The notes beneath the pieces were generated by a model. It was not told the DNA's origin. It did no database searches and worked only from the letters and a program-made list of their open reading frames with translations. DNA of 64,000 nt from Streptomyces sp. V4I2 (lineage in GTDB: Bacteria; Actinomycetota; Actinomycetes; Streptomycetales; Streptomycetaceae), in assembly GCF_030817655.1 (NCBI RefSeq), contig NZ_JAUSZM010000003.1, forward strand, positions 9,982,001 through 10,046,000, written 5' to 3'. Of the stretch, positions 9,004 through 17,262 are shown piece by piece. Positions within the stretch are counted from its first letter, which is position 1. Every line of letters begins with the position of its first letter. The position numbers were made by a program, and so were the translations under genes.

Positions 9004-9594
9004 GTGGTGCGGTACGGAAAAGAGCACAAGTCGGAGACGAGGCGGCGGATCATCGAGGTGGCGGGCCGCCGGTTCAAGCAGGACGGTATCGACGGCTCCG
9101 GGGTCTCGACGCTCATGAAGGACGCGGGGCTGACCAATGGGGCCTTCTACGCTCACTTCGAATCCAAAGACGACCTCGTCACCACGGCAATCGCCGACCA
9201 GTTGAAGGTGCAGGCCGAGGAGGTCGTCGCGCGGGCCGCACCCGGCCGTGCCGGACTCGAGCAGATTGTGCGCGGGTACCTGTCGCCCCAGCACCGCGGC
9301 AGCCTTGGCGACGGCTGCCCCAACGCCGCTCTGCTCGACGAGATCGGGCGCTGCACTGACACGACGAGGCAGGCGTACACCGACGGCGTGCTGATCCTCA
9401 TCGACGGCATTGCCGCCCGCATCGCGCCCGAGGCCCCGTCCTCCGCACACGTGAAGGCGCTCAGCCTCCTCGGGCTGATGGCCGGGACACTGCAGCTGTC
9501 CCGCGCCTTGACCGACACTCAGCTCGCCAAGGAGCTCCTCGATCAGGGGATAGACAACGCCCTCGCCCTGCTGGATGCCGGGCAACGCGTCTGA
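9004..9594 (+). CDS. TetR-family transcriptional regulator (intact paralogue)
   Basis: A 196-residue TetR protein with a canonical helix-turn-helix at about residues 33-52 (GVSTLMKDAGLTNGAFYAHF) and a conserved C-terminal domain containing LSPQHRGSLGDGCPNAAL. The GTG at 9004 gives the N-terminus VVRYGKEHK. It is the only intact member of a local trio; the copies at 10718-11287 and 21079-21420 are decayed. No enzyme gene is beside it; the decayed old yellow enzyme upstream may have been its former target. Confidence 0.88.
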   Translation: MVRYGKEHKSETRRRIIEVAGRRFKQDGIDGSGVSTLMKDAGLTNGAFYAHFESKDDLVTTAIADQLKVQAEEVVARAAPGRAGLEQIVRGYLSPQHRGSLGDGCPNAALLDEIGRCTDTTRQAYTDGVLILIDGIAARIAPEAPSSAHVKALSLLGLMAGTLQLSRALTDTQLAKELLDQGIDNALALLDAGQRV

Positions 9595-10230
9595 CGCATC
9601 ACCATCCTGGCCGCAGGCTGTGACTCTCGGGGGAACAGCCCACACAGGCAGCCAAAGCTTCTGAAAGACCCGCATGCGGTTCTTCGCCGGACCCAACCTT
9701 TTGACCATCGACGAGTTCGGCTGCCTCCGGCCGCTCAGGAAGGCGCCTTCGTCCCTTTCCAAGTGATCTGCCAGCGGTGTCGGAATTCTCCAGGCCCTGC
9801 CGCCGACGTCGGGATCGCCGCCTGTGCCCGGCGCCTTCGGGATGTCGTCGTCGCCGCGGCGATGCTCGACCGGCTCCTGCAACGCAACGGACCGCAGTCG
9901 TCGGCATCGACGGCCCTTCCTGCTCGCTCCGCAACCATCAGAACCAGGCCGAGTGTTCCGGAGTGGCGGGAGGCCCGTGGCGGATCCAATGGGGATGAAG
10001 AACGGATCTCGCCGATAGCGACGATTCTCATCAATGCGGCCAGGACTTCCTGGCTCAGCACGCCAGGTCCTTCCGAAGGGCGTGACCAGCTTCCTCGCGG
10101 ACTGGCCGCTCCAGCCCACAGCCGAACAGGACGACTCAATCCGGGCGGGTCCGTGACACCGGATCGGGTGCCGCTGCCCGGCTGGAGCGAGGCGGCGTTT
10201 GGCCGGTGCGGCGGCAGAGTCCGCGGCCGG
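9595..10230. other. Gene-poor stretch
   Basis: Follows the TetR stop. Open frames on both strands here look like random GC-rich reading. No gene, repeat or structure is supported. Confidence 0.45.
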
Positions 10231-10309
10231 TGTCGCGCAGGATCGGCAGTGTCCACATCTCCCCGACGGCGTCGAGCGTGCGCTGGAGCGGACAGCCGTC
10301 CGTACTCAT
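10231..10309 (-). pseudogene. HxlR N-terminal fragment
   Basis: From an ATG at 10309 the minus strand encodes GCPLQRTLDAVGEMWTLPIL, the diagnostic N-terminal helix of HxlR proteins (compare residues 20-39 of the gene at 7248). After about 26 codons the similarity stops. It is the head of a third HxlR-type gene whose body is gone. Confidence 0.65.
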
Positions 10310-10717
10310 CTGAGGTCTTGCCGAAGACGACGCCGGGGGCGGCGGGCGAGGTGCGGAGCGCGGAACGGACGGACGCCTATACGGTCGCGGCGCGACGGAA
10401 CCAGGGCACCCCCGGTCCACTCGAGGCATCTTCCAGTTCCACGAGCGGTTCGTGGCGGAAGCCCTCGACTTCCTCGAGCGGTAGTGGGTGACAGGGGCGG
10501 GCGGCATGTGCGCCGGGGAGGTTGGAGGCTTCTCCGGCCCTGCGTGGTCGACGCCCGTCAACCGGTCATGAGTTGAGGTCGGAGGGCCACTTCACGAGTC
10601 CGCGCGTGGCCATGCCCGGACGCGCGGAACGGCTGTCGCATCCGGGCTCGGCTCAATGCCCTCGCTCAGCGCCTGGCGGAGGTGGACCGCCGCACAGTTG
10701 CGGCTCGGTCGTTCCCC
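10310..10717. other. Gene-poor stretch with an unassigned C-terminal tail
   Basis: A plus-strand frame ending at 10484 reads FQFHERFVAEALDFLER then stop, which looks like the tail of a real helical protein, but no upstream homology survives to name it. The remainder holds nothing I can support. Confidence 0.35.
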
Positions 10718-11287
10718 TTAGCGCATGAACGTCTGGGCGTTCGCGATTCCCTGCTCGAGGACCTCGTCGGCGAACTTGCGGTCGGCGAGCGCGCGGGACA
10801 GTTGCAGCGTCCCCACCAGCATGGTGAAGAGCCCGATGGCGTTGCCGCGAGCGGACTGCGGATCCCCAGGCGCCAGACGGGTGGCGATCTCTTCCACGAT
10901 GGCCGTCGCGCCCTCGGTGTACGCCTGCTTGGTGGCGTCCGCGCAGCGGCCGATCTCGTCGAGCAGCGCGGCGGAGGGGCATCCGGTGCTGGGCTGGTCG
11001 CGGTGCTCGGGCGACAGATAGCCGCGAATGAACTCCTCGAGTCCCTGTCGGCCCGCCGGCAGTGTGTCGTCCCCCCGCCTGCGTGCGAAGTTGATCGGCG
11101 ACAACGTGGGCGACGAGGTCGTCCTTGGAGGCGAAGTGGGCGTAGAACGCTCCGTTGGTGAGCCCGGCGTCCGCCATCAGTGTCGAGATGCCCGAGCCGT
11201 CGATGCCGTCCTGCTTGAATCGGTGGCGGCCGTCTCGATGATCCGTTGCCGCGTCACCTACTTGTGTTCCTTGGCGTAGCGCGCCAC
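10718..11287 (-). pseudogene. TetR-family regulator, decayed paralogue
   Basis: A GTG at 11287, preceded by GGAGGAAG, starts VARYAKEHK, matching the start of the intact TetR at 9004. Codon 10 is TAG (11258-11260) where the intact gene has TCG, and a one-base loss follows shortly after. The HTH is readable as ISTLMADAGLTNGAFYAHF in one frame and the C-terminal domain (LSPEHRDQPSTGCPSAAL) in another. At least one nonsense and two frame changes rule out a functional protein. Confidence 0.85.
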
Positions 11288-11340
11288 AGGCTTCCTCCCG
11301 TCGCGATGTAATGCCATTGCCTTGCGGCCCGAGCCGAGTC

Positions 11341-11380
11341 CATGGCCTCACATATATAATATTACGCTCGTGAGGCCATG
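11341..11380. promoter_or_regulatory. Inverted repeat upstream of the decayed tetR
   Basis: CATGGCCTCAC (11341-11351) and GTGAGGCCATG (11370-11380) are perfect 11-bp arms around an 18-base AT-rich core, 54 bases upstream of the dead TetR start. The symmetry has outlived the gene, so it may still serve another TetR protein. Confidence 0.5.
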
Positions 11381-11577
11381 TGGATGGCTCGCGCTTCGAG
11401 GTGGACACCCCGGGTGGGTCGTGACATCTGCGCTCGGGCCGGTCCGGCGGATCGGTGCGATGAAAGATCTTGTGAGGGCCTTGGTCCTTCTCGTGTGCAG
11501 CCAGGTCGAGCGGCCGGGTTGCGGCGCCGACGGCTGAGTATCTATAAGTAAACCCAAACTCGGTTAGGATCGCTCCC

Positions 11578-12087
11578 ATGGATGCGTGGACCGAAGTTCT
11601 TCAAGACACCGGCATGGACCCTCGACTCGACCGGGACACGTCCAACTGCTCGATCGCGCGGACTCTTGAGATCGTGGGCGAGAAGTGGACGATCCTGATC
11701 CTGCGTGAGGTGTGGTACGGCTCGTCCCGGTTCGGGGACTTCGAACGTGTCCTGGGCTGTCCTCGTAACCTGCTGGCGACGCGGCTTCGGATGCTGGTGG
11801 AGGAAGGGATCCTGGCGACCGAGACGTACAAGGAGCCCGGTTCGCGGAGTCGGCCGAAGTATGTGATCACCGCTAAGGGCATGGATCTGGTGCCGGCCGT
11901 GATGGGGCTGCTGGAGTGGGGTGACCGTTACCGCGCCGACCCGGAGGGCCCGGCGGTACTGGCGCGACACCGCGAGTGCGGCGCGCACGTCGACGTCCAG
12001 ATTCGCTGCGAACGGGGCCACGCCGTGCAGGCGGAAGAGATCGAAAGCGTTCCCGGCCCGGCATTTCGTATGAGGCCCGCCGGGTGA
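11578..12087 (+). CDS. HxlR-family transcriptional regulator
   Basis: A 169-residue winged-helix regulator. CSIARTLEIVGEKWTILIL is at about residues 24-42, the wing region at RPKYVITAKG, and a longer C-terminal tail with two cysteines (RECGAH, IRCERGH) could sense thiol stress. The start ATG at 11578 lies just downstream of an AT-rich CTGAGTAT sequence resembling the palindrome at 1526. It converges on the CGNR gene with 16 bases between the stops. A truncated duplicate of both genes lies at 1564-2365. Confidence 0.9.
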   Translation: MDAWTEVLQDTGMDPRLDRDTSNCSIARTLEIVGEKWTILILREVWYGSSRFGDFERVLGCPRNLLATRLRMLVEEGILATETYKEPGSRSRPKYVITAKGMDLVPAVMGLLEWGDRYRADPEGPAVLARHRECGAHVDVQIRCERGHAVQAEEIESVPGPAFRMRPAG

Positions 12088-12103
12088 GCTGAGGACTCCT
12101 CCG

Positions 12104-12709
12104 TCAGCTTTCCGTGATCCCGCCGCTCTGCCGTGTACGCGCCTGATGGAGGCGGACCTTGGTGCGGTTTCCGCAGCGGGACATGGAGCACCAGCGGCGG
12201 TTGCGGGCCGGGGAGCGGTCCAGGAAGCGCAGTGCGCAGTGGTCCGCTCCGCAGACGCGTACGCGTCGGATCTCGGCGGACAGAAGCAAGTCGACGGCGT
12301 CCTGGGCGATGAGCGCCAGCGCGAGTGTGGGGTCGTCGGCGAGGGTCGTGGTGCCGGCGGGCTCCAGGCGGTCGTCGGTGATGACGAGTTGCAGGGCGGG
12401 TCGGGGGGCCGCCGCTGCCGATCGGTTGAGCAGTGTCACGTCGCCGGATGGGGGCAGTCGGCCGTCGGCGACCGCCAGTACGGCCCGGTCGACGGTCTCG
12501 CGCAGCCGGCGGGCGGACGTGAGAGCGGCTGCCGTGGCGGGATCGGTGGTCGCCGGTGCGAGGAGACGGGCCTCCCGGAGCCAGCCCATCAGGTCGTCCG
12601 GTCCCCGGAGTGTCTCCTCCGGGGTGGTTCTCCATCGGCTGCGAAGGGTGTTGGCGAAGTCCAGGCAGACCCGTCCGCCATCCCAGATCCACATGTTGTC
12701 CGTTGCCAC
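12104..12709 (-). CDS. CGNR zinc-finger domain protein (ABATE-type regulator)
   Basis: A 201-residue protein with an N-terminal ABATE-like stress domain (CLDFANTL near residue 14) and a C-terminal CGNR zinc finger in which CGADHC and RWCSMSRCGNR supply the metal-binding cysteines and the CGNR motif. Family members are predicted transcription regulators. The GTG at 12709 is chosen because GGAGG lies exactly 7 bases upstream (12717-12721); the frame is open further but without family character. Divergent from the hydrolase at 12780, with a palindrome between them, so it probably controls that gene. Confidence 0.88.
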   Translation of the reverse strand: MATDNMWIWDGGRVCLDFANTLRSRWRTTPEETLRGPDDLMGWLREARLLAPATTDPATAAALTSARRLRETVDRAVLAVADGRLPPSGDVTLLNRSAAAAPRPALQLVITDDRLEPAGTTTLADDPTLALALIAQDAVDLLLSAEIRRVRVCGADHCALRFLDRSPARNRRWCSMSRCGNRTKVRLHQARTRQSGGITES

Positions 12710-12730
12710 TGCCACGCCTCCATTTTGCCC

Positions 12731-12758
12731 GCTAGCCGAACCGTCAAAGACGGTTAGC
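12731..12758. promoter_or_regulatory. Inverted repeat between CGNR and hydrolase genes
   Basis: ACCGTC (12740-12745) and GACGGT (12749-12754) flank AAA, with outer GCTA (12731) and TAGC (12755-12758). It sits in the 70-base divergent gap and may be the operator of the CGNR regulator. Confidence 0.45.
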
Positions 12759-12779
12759 TCGTGACAGGAAGGCGCATCC

Positions 12780-13664
12780 ATGGGACAGCCGACAGCGACG
12801 ACCGGAGTGACGCAGGTGGACGGGGTCCGCCTGCACTTCGTCAAAGCCGGGTCCGGACCTCTGCTCGTCCTCCTCCACGGCTGGCCGCAGACCTCCGACT
12901 GCTGGCGGCCGGTACTGGCGGATCTCGCCACCGACCACACGGTTGTGGCGCCGGACCTGCGCGGATACGGCCTGAGCGACAAGCCCGCCTCTGGTTACGG
13001 CAAGCGGCGTATGGCCGCCGACATGGCAGGTCTCGTCGAGGCGCTCGGCTTCGAGCGGGCCATGGTCGTGGGCCACGACCGCGGCGCGCGCGTGGGGCAC
13101 CGCTGGGCGCTGGACCGACCGGACCAGGTGGAGCGGCTGGCCGTGCTCGACATCGTTCCGACGCGGGAGATGTTCCGCCGCCTGGACGCCTCGCTCGCCT
13201 CCGGGTACTGGCACTGGCTGTTCCACATGCAGCCCGATCTGCCCGAGCGCTTGGTGGGGCACGACATCCGCGGGTATCTCGAGTACTTCTTCGAGCGGTG
13301 GACCTACAACCGCCACGGACTCACAGCCGACGCGGTCGACGGCTACGTCCGTGCGTTCTCCCGCCCGGGCGCCCTGCGCGCGAGCCTCGACGACTACCGC
13401 GCCATGGAGGAGGACACGGCGCTCGACGACATCGACGCCGCCGAAGGCCGCCGCCTTACCATGCCGCTGCTGGCGCTGTGGGGTTCCGCGGGACTGCCTG
13501 CCCGCCTGCCGACACTGGAGATCTGGCGTGGCTACGCGGACGACGTCACCGGTGCCGAGATCCCGGAGTGCGGCCACTTCGTTCCGGAGGAGCAACCGGA
13601 GGCGCTGTTGGCGCACCTGCGGCCTTTCCTGGCCGGCGGACGAGCCGGTGAGCCCCCACGGTGA
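12780..13664 (+). CDS. Alpha/beta hydrolase, haloacetate dehalogenase / epoxide hydrolase-like
   Basis: A 294-residue hydrolase. HGWPQ at about 34-38 is the oxyanion loop and GHDRGARVGHR near 98-108 carries the nucleophilic Asp instead of Ser. YWHW in the cap resembles the halide-holding His-Trp of fluoroacetate dehalogenases, and CGHFVPEEQP supplies the catalytic His. It should attack C-halogen or epoxide carbons by ester formation on Asp. It is divergent from the CGNR regulator and ends before a strong bidirectional terminator. Dehalogenase versus epoxide hydrolase is not settled by sequence alone. Confidence 0.87.
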   Translation: MGQPTATTGVTQVDGVRLHFVKAGSGPLLVLLHGWPQTSDCWRPVLADLATDHTVVAPDLRGYGLSDKPASGYGKRRMAADMAGLVEALGFERAMVVGHDRGARVGHRWALDRPDQVERLAVLDIVPTREMFRRLDASLASGYWHWLFHMQPDLPERLVGHDIRGYLEYFFERWTYNRHGLTADAVDGYVRAFSRPGALRASLDDYRAMEEDTALDDIDAAEGRRLTMPLLALWGSAGLPARLPTLEIWRGYADDVTGAEIPECGHFVPEEQPEALLAHLRPFLAGGRAGEPPR

Positions 13665-13780
13665 CGGAAGCGGTGCCCCTCAGCCGGTCGAGCGCCGAGC
13701 TGAAAGACGCGCTGTCCAGCGGGCCCTCGACCACGGTGTGATGACCCCGCACGGCGAAGGTGCCTGGAAGGCAGGACAGG

Positions 13781-13822
13781 CCGAGGGGCGGCCCAGCCGT
13801 GACCGGCTGGGCCGCCCCTCGG
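13781..13822. terminator. Strong bidirectional hairpin
   Basis: Perfect 19-bp arms (13781-13799 and 13804-13822) enclose a TGAC loop. The hairpin lies between the hydrolase and the converging MFS remnant and can end transcription from both sides. Confidence 0.8.
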
Positions 13823-13830
13823 TCCAAGCC

Positions 13831-14409
13831 TCAGGTCGCGACCGGGACGCCGGCCGGAGCATCTCCCGCGGCAAGGCCGGCAGCCGGGCCATCGGCCTTG
13901 CGCTGCCGGGGCAGCAGCAAGGCCAGGGCCGCCGCCAGGCCGACCGCACCGGCCCCGACCCACAGCGCCGGGACCAGCCCGTCCACGAACAGTGACGCGG
14001 ACCGGTAGCCGCCCTGGGCGGAGAACACCGCCGCCAGCGACGCGACACCGATGGCCCCGCCGACCTCACGGATCGCGTTGTTGGCACCGGAGGCGATGCC
14101 CTGCTCCTCGGAGCGCGGCCGCGGCCGAGGCCGCGGTGAAGATCGCGAGGCCAATGGCGAACAGTCTTCGGCGGCCGAAGCGGTCACCGAGGGACGCGCC
14201 GAACATGACCAGGACCGCGAAGGTAAGGGTGTAGGCGCTCACCGCCACTCGAGGTCCTCGAGGCCGCCGCCGAGGTCCTCGCGGATGGAGGGGCGGGCGG
14301 TGGTGACGATCAGGTTGTCGAGCGCGGCGATGAATCCGGCCATGCTGGTGATGATCACGGCCCAGACGGCGCTGCCGCCCCGAACCGGTTGCTTGCGGTG
14401 CTGTTCCAT
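13831..14409 (-). pseudogene. MFS (DHA2-type) exporter collapsed by deletion
   Basis: From an ATG at 14409 the minus strand encodes the start of a 14-helix drug exporter: ITSMAGFIAALDNLIVTTAR, then LEDLEW, a one-base loss near 14248, then SAYTLTF and the family loop GDRFGRRR. The sequence then jumps, out of frame, to the far C-terminal helices (ASGANNAIREVGGAIGVASL and a final hydrophobic segment). Roughly 300 residues of the middle are missing. Two independent lesions make it non-functional. Confidence 0.85.
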
Positions 14410-14429
14410 CAGGATCTAGCCAGGGGACG

Positions 14430-14445
14430 CCCCGCTTTAGCGGGG
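14430..14445. repeat. Left-end hairpin of the IS605-type element
   Basis: CCCCGC TTTA GCGGGG is a perfect 6-bp stem with a four-base loop followed by TGGGG. TnpA recognises such subterminal hairpins as single-stranded DNA. Confidence 0.75.
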
Positions 14446-14558
14446 TGGGGAATGGCTTCTCTGGGCTGCTCTGACCTCAACTCTGTGCACGGATCTGCAC
14501 TGTTCACCTGTACCGCCCTTCTGCCGCGCTAGACCTGCGGCATGTGTATAATGATCGT

Positions 14559-14987
14559 GTGACTGTGACCAGGAATGTTCGCCGATTCTCCGGCGGCGTG
14601 TACGACCTCGGCCTCCACGTGGTGTGGTGCCCGAAGTACCGCCGCCCGGTCCTCGGCGGCCGGGTCGCGGAACGTCTGGACGAACTGATCCGGGACAAGG
14701 CAGACGAGCGCGGGTGGGAGATCATCGCCCTTGAGGTGATGCCGGACCACGTGCACCTGTTCGTCAAGCACGACCCGAAATCGTCCGCCTCGTACGTCGC
14801 GAACCAGTTCAAGGGCTTCACCTCCCGCGTACTGCGAGCGGAGTTCCCGCACCTGAAGTCGCGGATGCCCACTTTGTGGTCGTCGTCGTACTTCGCTGCC
14901 TCGGTTGGCGCGGTCAGCGCGGCCACCGTGGAGAAGTACATCAACACCCAGTGGGAACGCCCCTGGAAGAAGGAGGCCCGCTCTTGA
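14559..14987 (+). CDS. tnpA: TnpA, Y1 single-strand transposase (IS200/IS605)
   Basis: A 142-residue HUH endonuclease that excises and inserts the element as single-stranded DNA. PDHVHLFV (62-69) supplies metal-binding His64 and His66, and Tyr127 in ATVEKYINTQ is the nucleophile. TATAAT at 14547-14552 overlaps a possible upstream GTG (14544) and sits 6 bases before the GTG at 14559, so translation probably starts at 14559 or 14565 on a nearly leaderless message. The stop overlaps the start of tnpB (TGATG), which suggests translational coupling. Confidence 0.9.
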   Translation: MTVTRNVRRFSGGVYDLGLHVVWCPKYRRPVLGGRVAERLDELIRDKADERGWEIIALEVMPDHVHLFVKHDPKSSASYVANQFKGFTSRVLRAEFPHLKSRMPTLWSSSYFAASVGAVSAATVEKYINTQWERPWKKEARS

Positions 14988-16204
14988 TGCGGGCCTACAA
15001 GTTCCTTCTCAGGCCGACAGTCGGGCAGGAAGCGGCCCTTCGGGACATGCTTCGTGATCACTGCTCGCTCTACAACGGTGCGTTGCAGGAACGCCGGGAT
15101 GCCTACCGGCACAGTTCGAAGACGAGCGTCAAGTACGGCGACCAGTCCGCGCAGCTCAAGGAGATCCGGGCGTTCGATCCGGAGCGTCATGGATGCTGGT
15201 CCTTCTCCAGCCAGCAGGCAACCTTGCGGCGCCTGGACAAGGCGTTCCAAGCCTTCTTCCGGCGCGTGAAGGCCGGTCTGACACCCGGCTACCCCAGGTT
15301 CAAGGGCGTTGGCCACTTCGACACCGTCACGTTTGCGAAGGACGGCGACGGCTGCCGCTGGGACTCCACCCCGCACGATCCGCAGACCCGCGTGCGTCTC
15401 CAAGGAGTCGGTCACGTCCGCGTGCACCAGCACCGGCCCGTGCGCGGCCGGGTCAAGACGATCAGCATCAAGCGCGAAGGTAAACGCTGGTACGTCGTGC
15501 TGGTCTGCGACGAGGTTCCGCCCGAGCCTCTGCCCGCAACCGGCAGCATCGTCGGCATCGACATGGGCACCGTGCACTTCTTCACCGACTCGGGCGGAGT
15601 CCACCAGGAGAACCCGAAGTTCCTGGAGGCGATGGCCGAAGAACTGACGGCCGCGCAGCAGCACCTTTCGACGTTCCCCAAGCGCACCCGGCGCCGGACG
15701 AAGAAGCACCGCGCCGCAGCGCGGAAGGTCGCGAAGCTGCACGCGAAGATCCGGCGTCAACGACTCGACCACCACCACAAGACAGCCCTCGCCCTGGTCC
15801 GCGAACACGACGTGATCGGGCATGAGAGGCTGAACACAGCCGGGATGACCAAGGCCCCGGCGCCCAAGCCCGACCCCGAGCAGGAAGGCGCGTTCCTCCC
15901 GAACGGAGCCGCTGCGAAGGCCGGACTCAACCGCAGTATCCTGGACGCTGGTTGGGGCATCTTCCTGGGAATCCTGGCGCAGAAGGCTGAGAGTGCCGCT
16001 CGCCGCGTGATCCCGGTGAACGCCCGCAACACCTCCCGCACGTGCCCACCCGAGATCGGCGGATGCGGGCACGTGGCGAAGGAGAACCGCGTCACCCAAG
16101 CGAAGTTCGAGTGCGTCAAGTGCGGCCTGGTGGAGAACGCCGACCGCGTGGGCGCACTGAACGTGCTCTACAGGGCCGGGCTGGTCCTCTGCGACGGTGC
16201 TTAG
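14987..16204 (+). CDS. tnpB: TnpB, RNA-guided endonuclease of the IS605 element
   Basis: A 405-residue TnpB, the ancestor-type relative of Cas12. The RuvC residues are Asp192 (GIDMG), Glu280 (IGHERL) and Asp386 (NADRVGALN). The zinc ribbon has Cys353, Cys360, Cys376 and Cys379. The N-terminal RNA/DNA-recognition part begins with the typical AYKFLLRPT. ATG 14987 overlaps the tnpA stop by one base. By analogy with characterised TnpB proteins it cuts DNA guided by an RNA made from the element's right end. No truncation or frame damage is seen. Confidence 0.9.
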   Translation: MRAYKFLLRPTVGQEAALRDMLRDHCSLYNGALQERRDAYRHSSKTSVKYGDQSAQLKEIRAFDPERHGCWSFSSQQATLRRLDKAFQAFFRRVKAGLTPGYPRFKGVGHFDTVTFAKDGDGCRWDSTPHDPQTRVRLQGVGHVRVHQHRPVRGRVKTISIKREGKRWYVVLVCDEVPPEPLPATGSIVGIDMGTVHFFTDSGGVHQENPKFLEAMAEELTAAQQHLSTFPKRTRRRTKKHRAAARKVAKLHAKIRRQRLDHHHKTALALVREHDVIGHERLNTAGMTKAPAPKPDPEQEGAFLPNGAAAKAGLNRSILDAGWGIFLGILAQKAESAARRVIPVNARNTSRTCPPEIGGCGHVAKENRVTQAKFECVKCGLVENADRVGALNVLYRAGLVLCDGA

Positions 16205-16262
16205 CCACCGACGCAGGAAGCCCGCGACTTCAGTCGTGGGTGGAGTCACGACGTTCCGCTGG
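16100..16262 (+). ncRNA. Candidate omega-RNA / right end of the IS605 element
   Basis: The 3' end of tnpB runs into a hairpin at 16221-16240 (CCCGCGAC, loop TTCA, GTCGTGGG, one G-T pair), the conserved right-end form. In known systems the guide RNA overlaps the tnpB 3' end and its guide is the flanking DNA just past the element, here starting near 16246. Boundaries are estimates and expression is not shown by the sequence. Confidence 0.55.
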
Positions 16263-16378
16263 CAGACGTACGTGGCGACGGATCAACGGACGTGCATGCC
16301 GGCGGGCGACGGCACGGCGTTTGCGGCAGCGAGCACCGGCATCCACCGGCTCGGTGCGGGTTCCTGGGCGGCCGGCCC

Positions 16379-17077
16379 TCAGGGGAGCTGCGGGTAGAGC
16401 ACGGAGACGCCTCCGGCCAGCGCGGCCTGGGCCTGGCGGGCGGCGTTGTCCGCGAGGATCTCGTACGCGCCGGAGGCGATGCCGTCCACGCCGATCCGCG
16501 CGATGTCGGCCGGGTCGGACTTGGCCGCGTCGACGGCCCGGACCATGTCGGTGTCCATGTAGCCGACGTGCAGGCCGGCCACGCGGATGCCCTGGTCGGC
16601 GAGTTGCAGGCGCAGGGCGTTGGTGAGTGACCATTCCGCGGACTTGGCGGCGCAGTAGGCGCCGAATTCCGGGAAGCTGACCCAGGACAGGCCGGACAGG
16701 ACGTTCAGGACCGTCCCGCCGCCGTTGGCTGCGATCTGGGGTGCGAAGGCGCGGGTCACGGACAGGGTGCCGAAGTAGTGGGTGTCCATCTCCAGGCGGA
16801 TGTCGTCCAGGTCCGCGGCGAGAAGGTCGGCGCCGGTGGAGGACCCCGCGTTGTTGACCAGGATGGTCACGTCGCCGGTGGCCTCGGCGGCGGCCGCGAC
16901 GGAGGCGGGGTCGGTGATGTCGAGCGCGATCGGCTTGACACCGGGCAGGTCGACCTGGTCGGGGTTGCGGGCGCCGGCGTAGACGGTGGCGCCGCGGCTG
17001 AGCAGTTCGGCGGCGAGGGCCCGGCCGAAGCCCCGGTTGGCTCCGGTGACAAGGGCGGTGCTGGTGGAGAGGTCCAT
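16379..17077 (-). CDS. SDR-family oxidoreductase
   Basis: A 232-residue short-chain dehydrogenase with cofactor loop TGANRGFG (11-18), NNAG at 75-78, and catalytic Ser128, Tyr141 and Lys145 (YCAAK). It is expected to be a cytosolic NADP-dependent reductase of unknown substrate. A 17-bp AGTAT-N7-ATACT inverted repeat lies about 30 bases upstream of the start and could be an operator. A 40-bp palindrome separates it from the next minus-strand gene upstream, so it is probably transcribed alone. Confidence 0.9.
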   Translation of the reverse strand: MDLSTSTALVTGANRGFGRALAAELLSRGATVYAGARNPDQVDLPGVKPIALDITDPASVAAAAEATGDVTILVNNAGSSTGADLLAADLDDIRLEMDTHYFGTLSVTRAFAPQIAANGGGTVLNVLSGLSWVSFPEFGAYCAAKSAEWSLTNALRLQLADQGIRVAGLHVGYMDTDMVRAVDAAKSDPADIARIGVDGIASGAYEILADNAARQAQAALAGGVSVLYPQLP

Positions 17078-17105
17078 GGAGGTTCCTGGTGAAGTAGATT
17101 ATTGA

Positions 17106-17122
17106 AGTATGACTGTAATACT
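17106..17122. promoter_or_regulatory. Inverted repeat in the SDR promoter
   Basis: AGTAT and ATACT flank 7 bases in an AT-rich stretch upstream of the SDR gene. It is a candidate operator. Confidence 0.35.
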
Positions 17123-17205
17123 AAACAGGGAGAGTCGGTGAGCGCAAGCGCTCTGCGCTGAGGCGATGCGTCCGCCCATGGCACGCCGACCGTGCCCAGG
17201 ATCAA

Positions 17206-17245
17206 CGTGAAAGGGCCTGCCGTACGTACGGCAGGCCCTTTCACG
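17206..17245. terminator. 40-base perfect palindrome, terminator of the MDR gene
   Basis: Two 20-base arms meet without a loop: CGTGAAAGGGCCTGCCGTAC and its complement. It starts 18 bases after the MDR stop on the minus strand and has the AAAGGG...CCCTTT edges typical of a bidirectional terminator. Confidence 0.8.
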
Positions 17246-17262
17246 GTCCAGTGAAGGCGGAC

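Larger units (their letters stand above)
14421..16248 (+). mobile_element. IS200/IS605-type element (tnpA-tnpB)
   Basis: The unit has a left-end hairpin (14430-14445), tnpA, an overlapping tnpB and a right-end hairpin (16221-16240). There are no terminal inverted repeats or target duplication, as expected for this single-strand transposing family. Both proteins keep all catalytic residues, so the element may be active. Exact ends are estimated to within about 10 bases. It lies just upstream of the dead MFS gene. Confidence 0.88.

Noticed and set aside
8290..10119. Minus-strand 609-codon frame
   Set aside because: It passes through the old yellow enzyme remnant and antisense of the intact TetR gene; only the OYE portion is meaningful.
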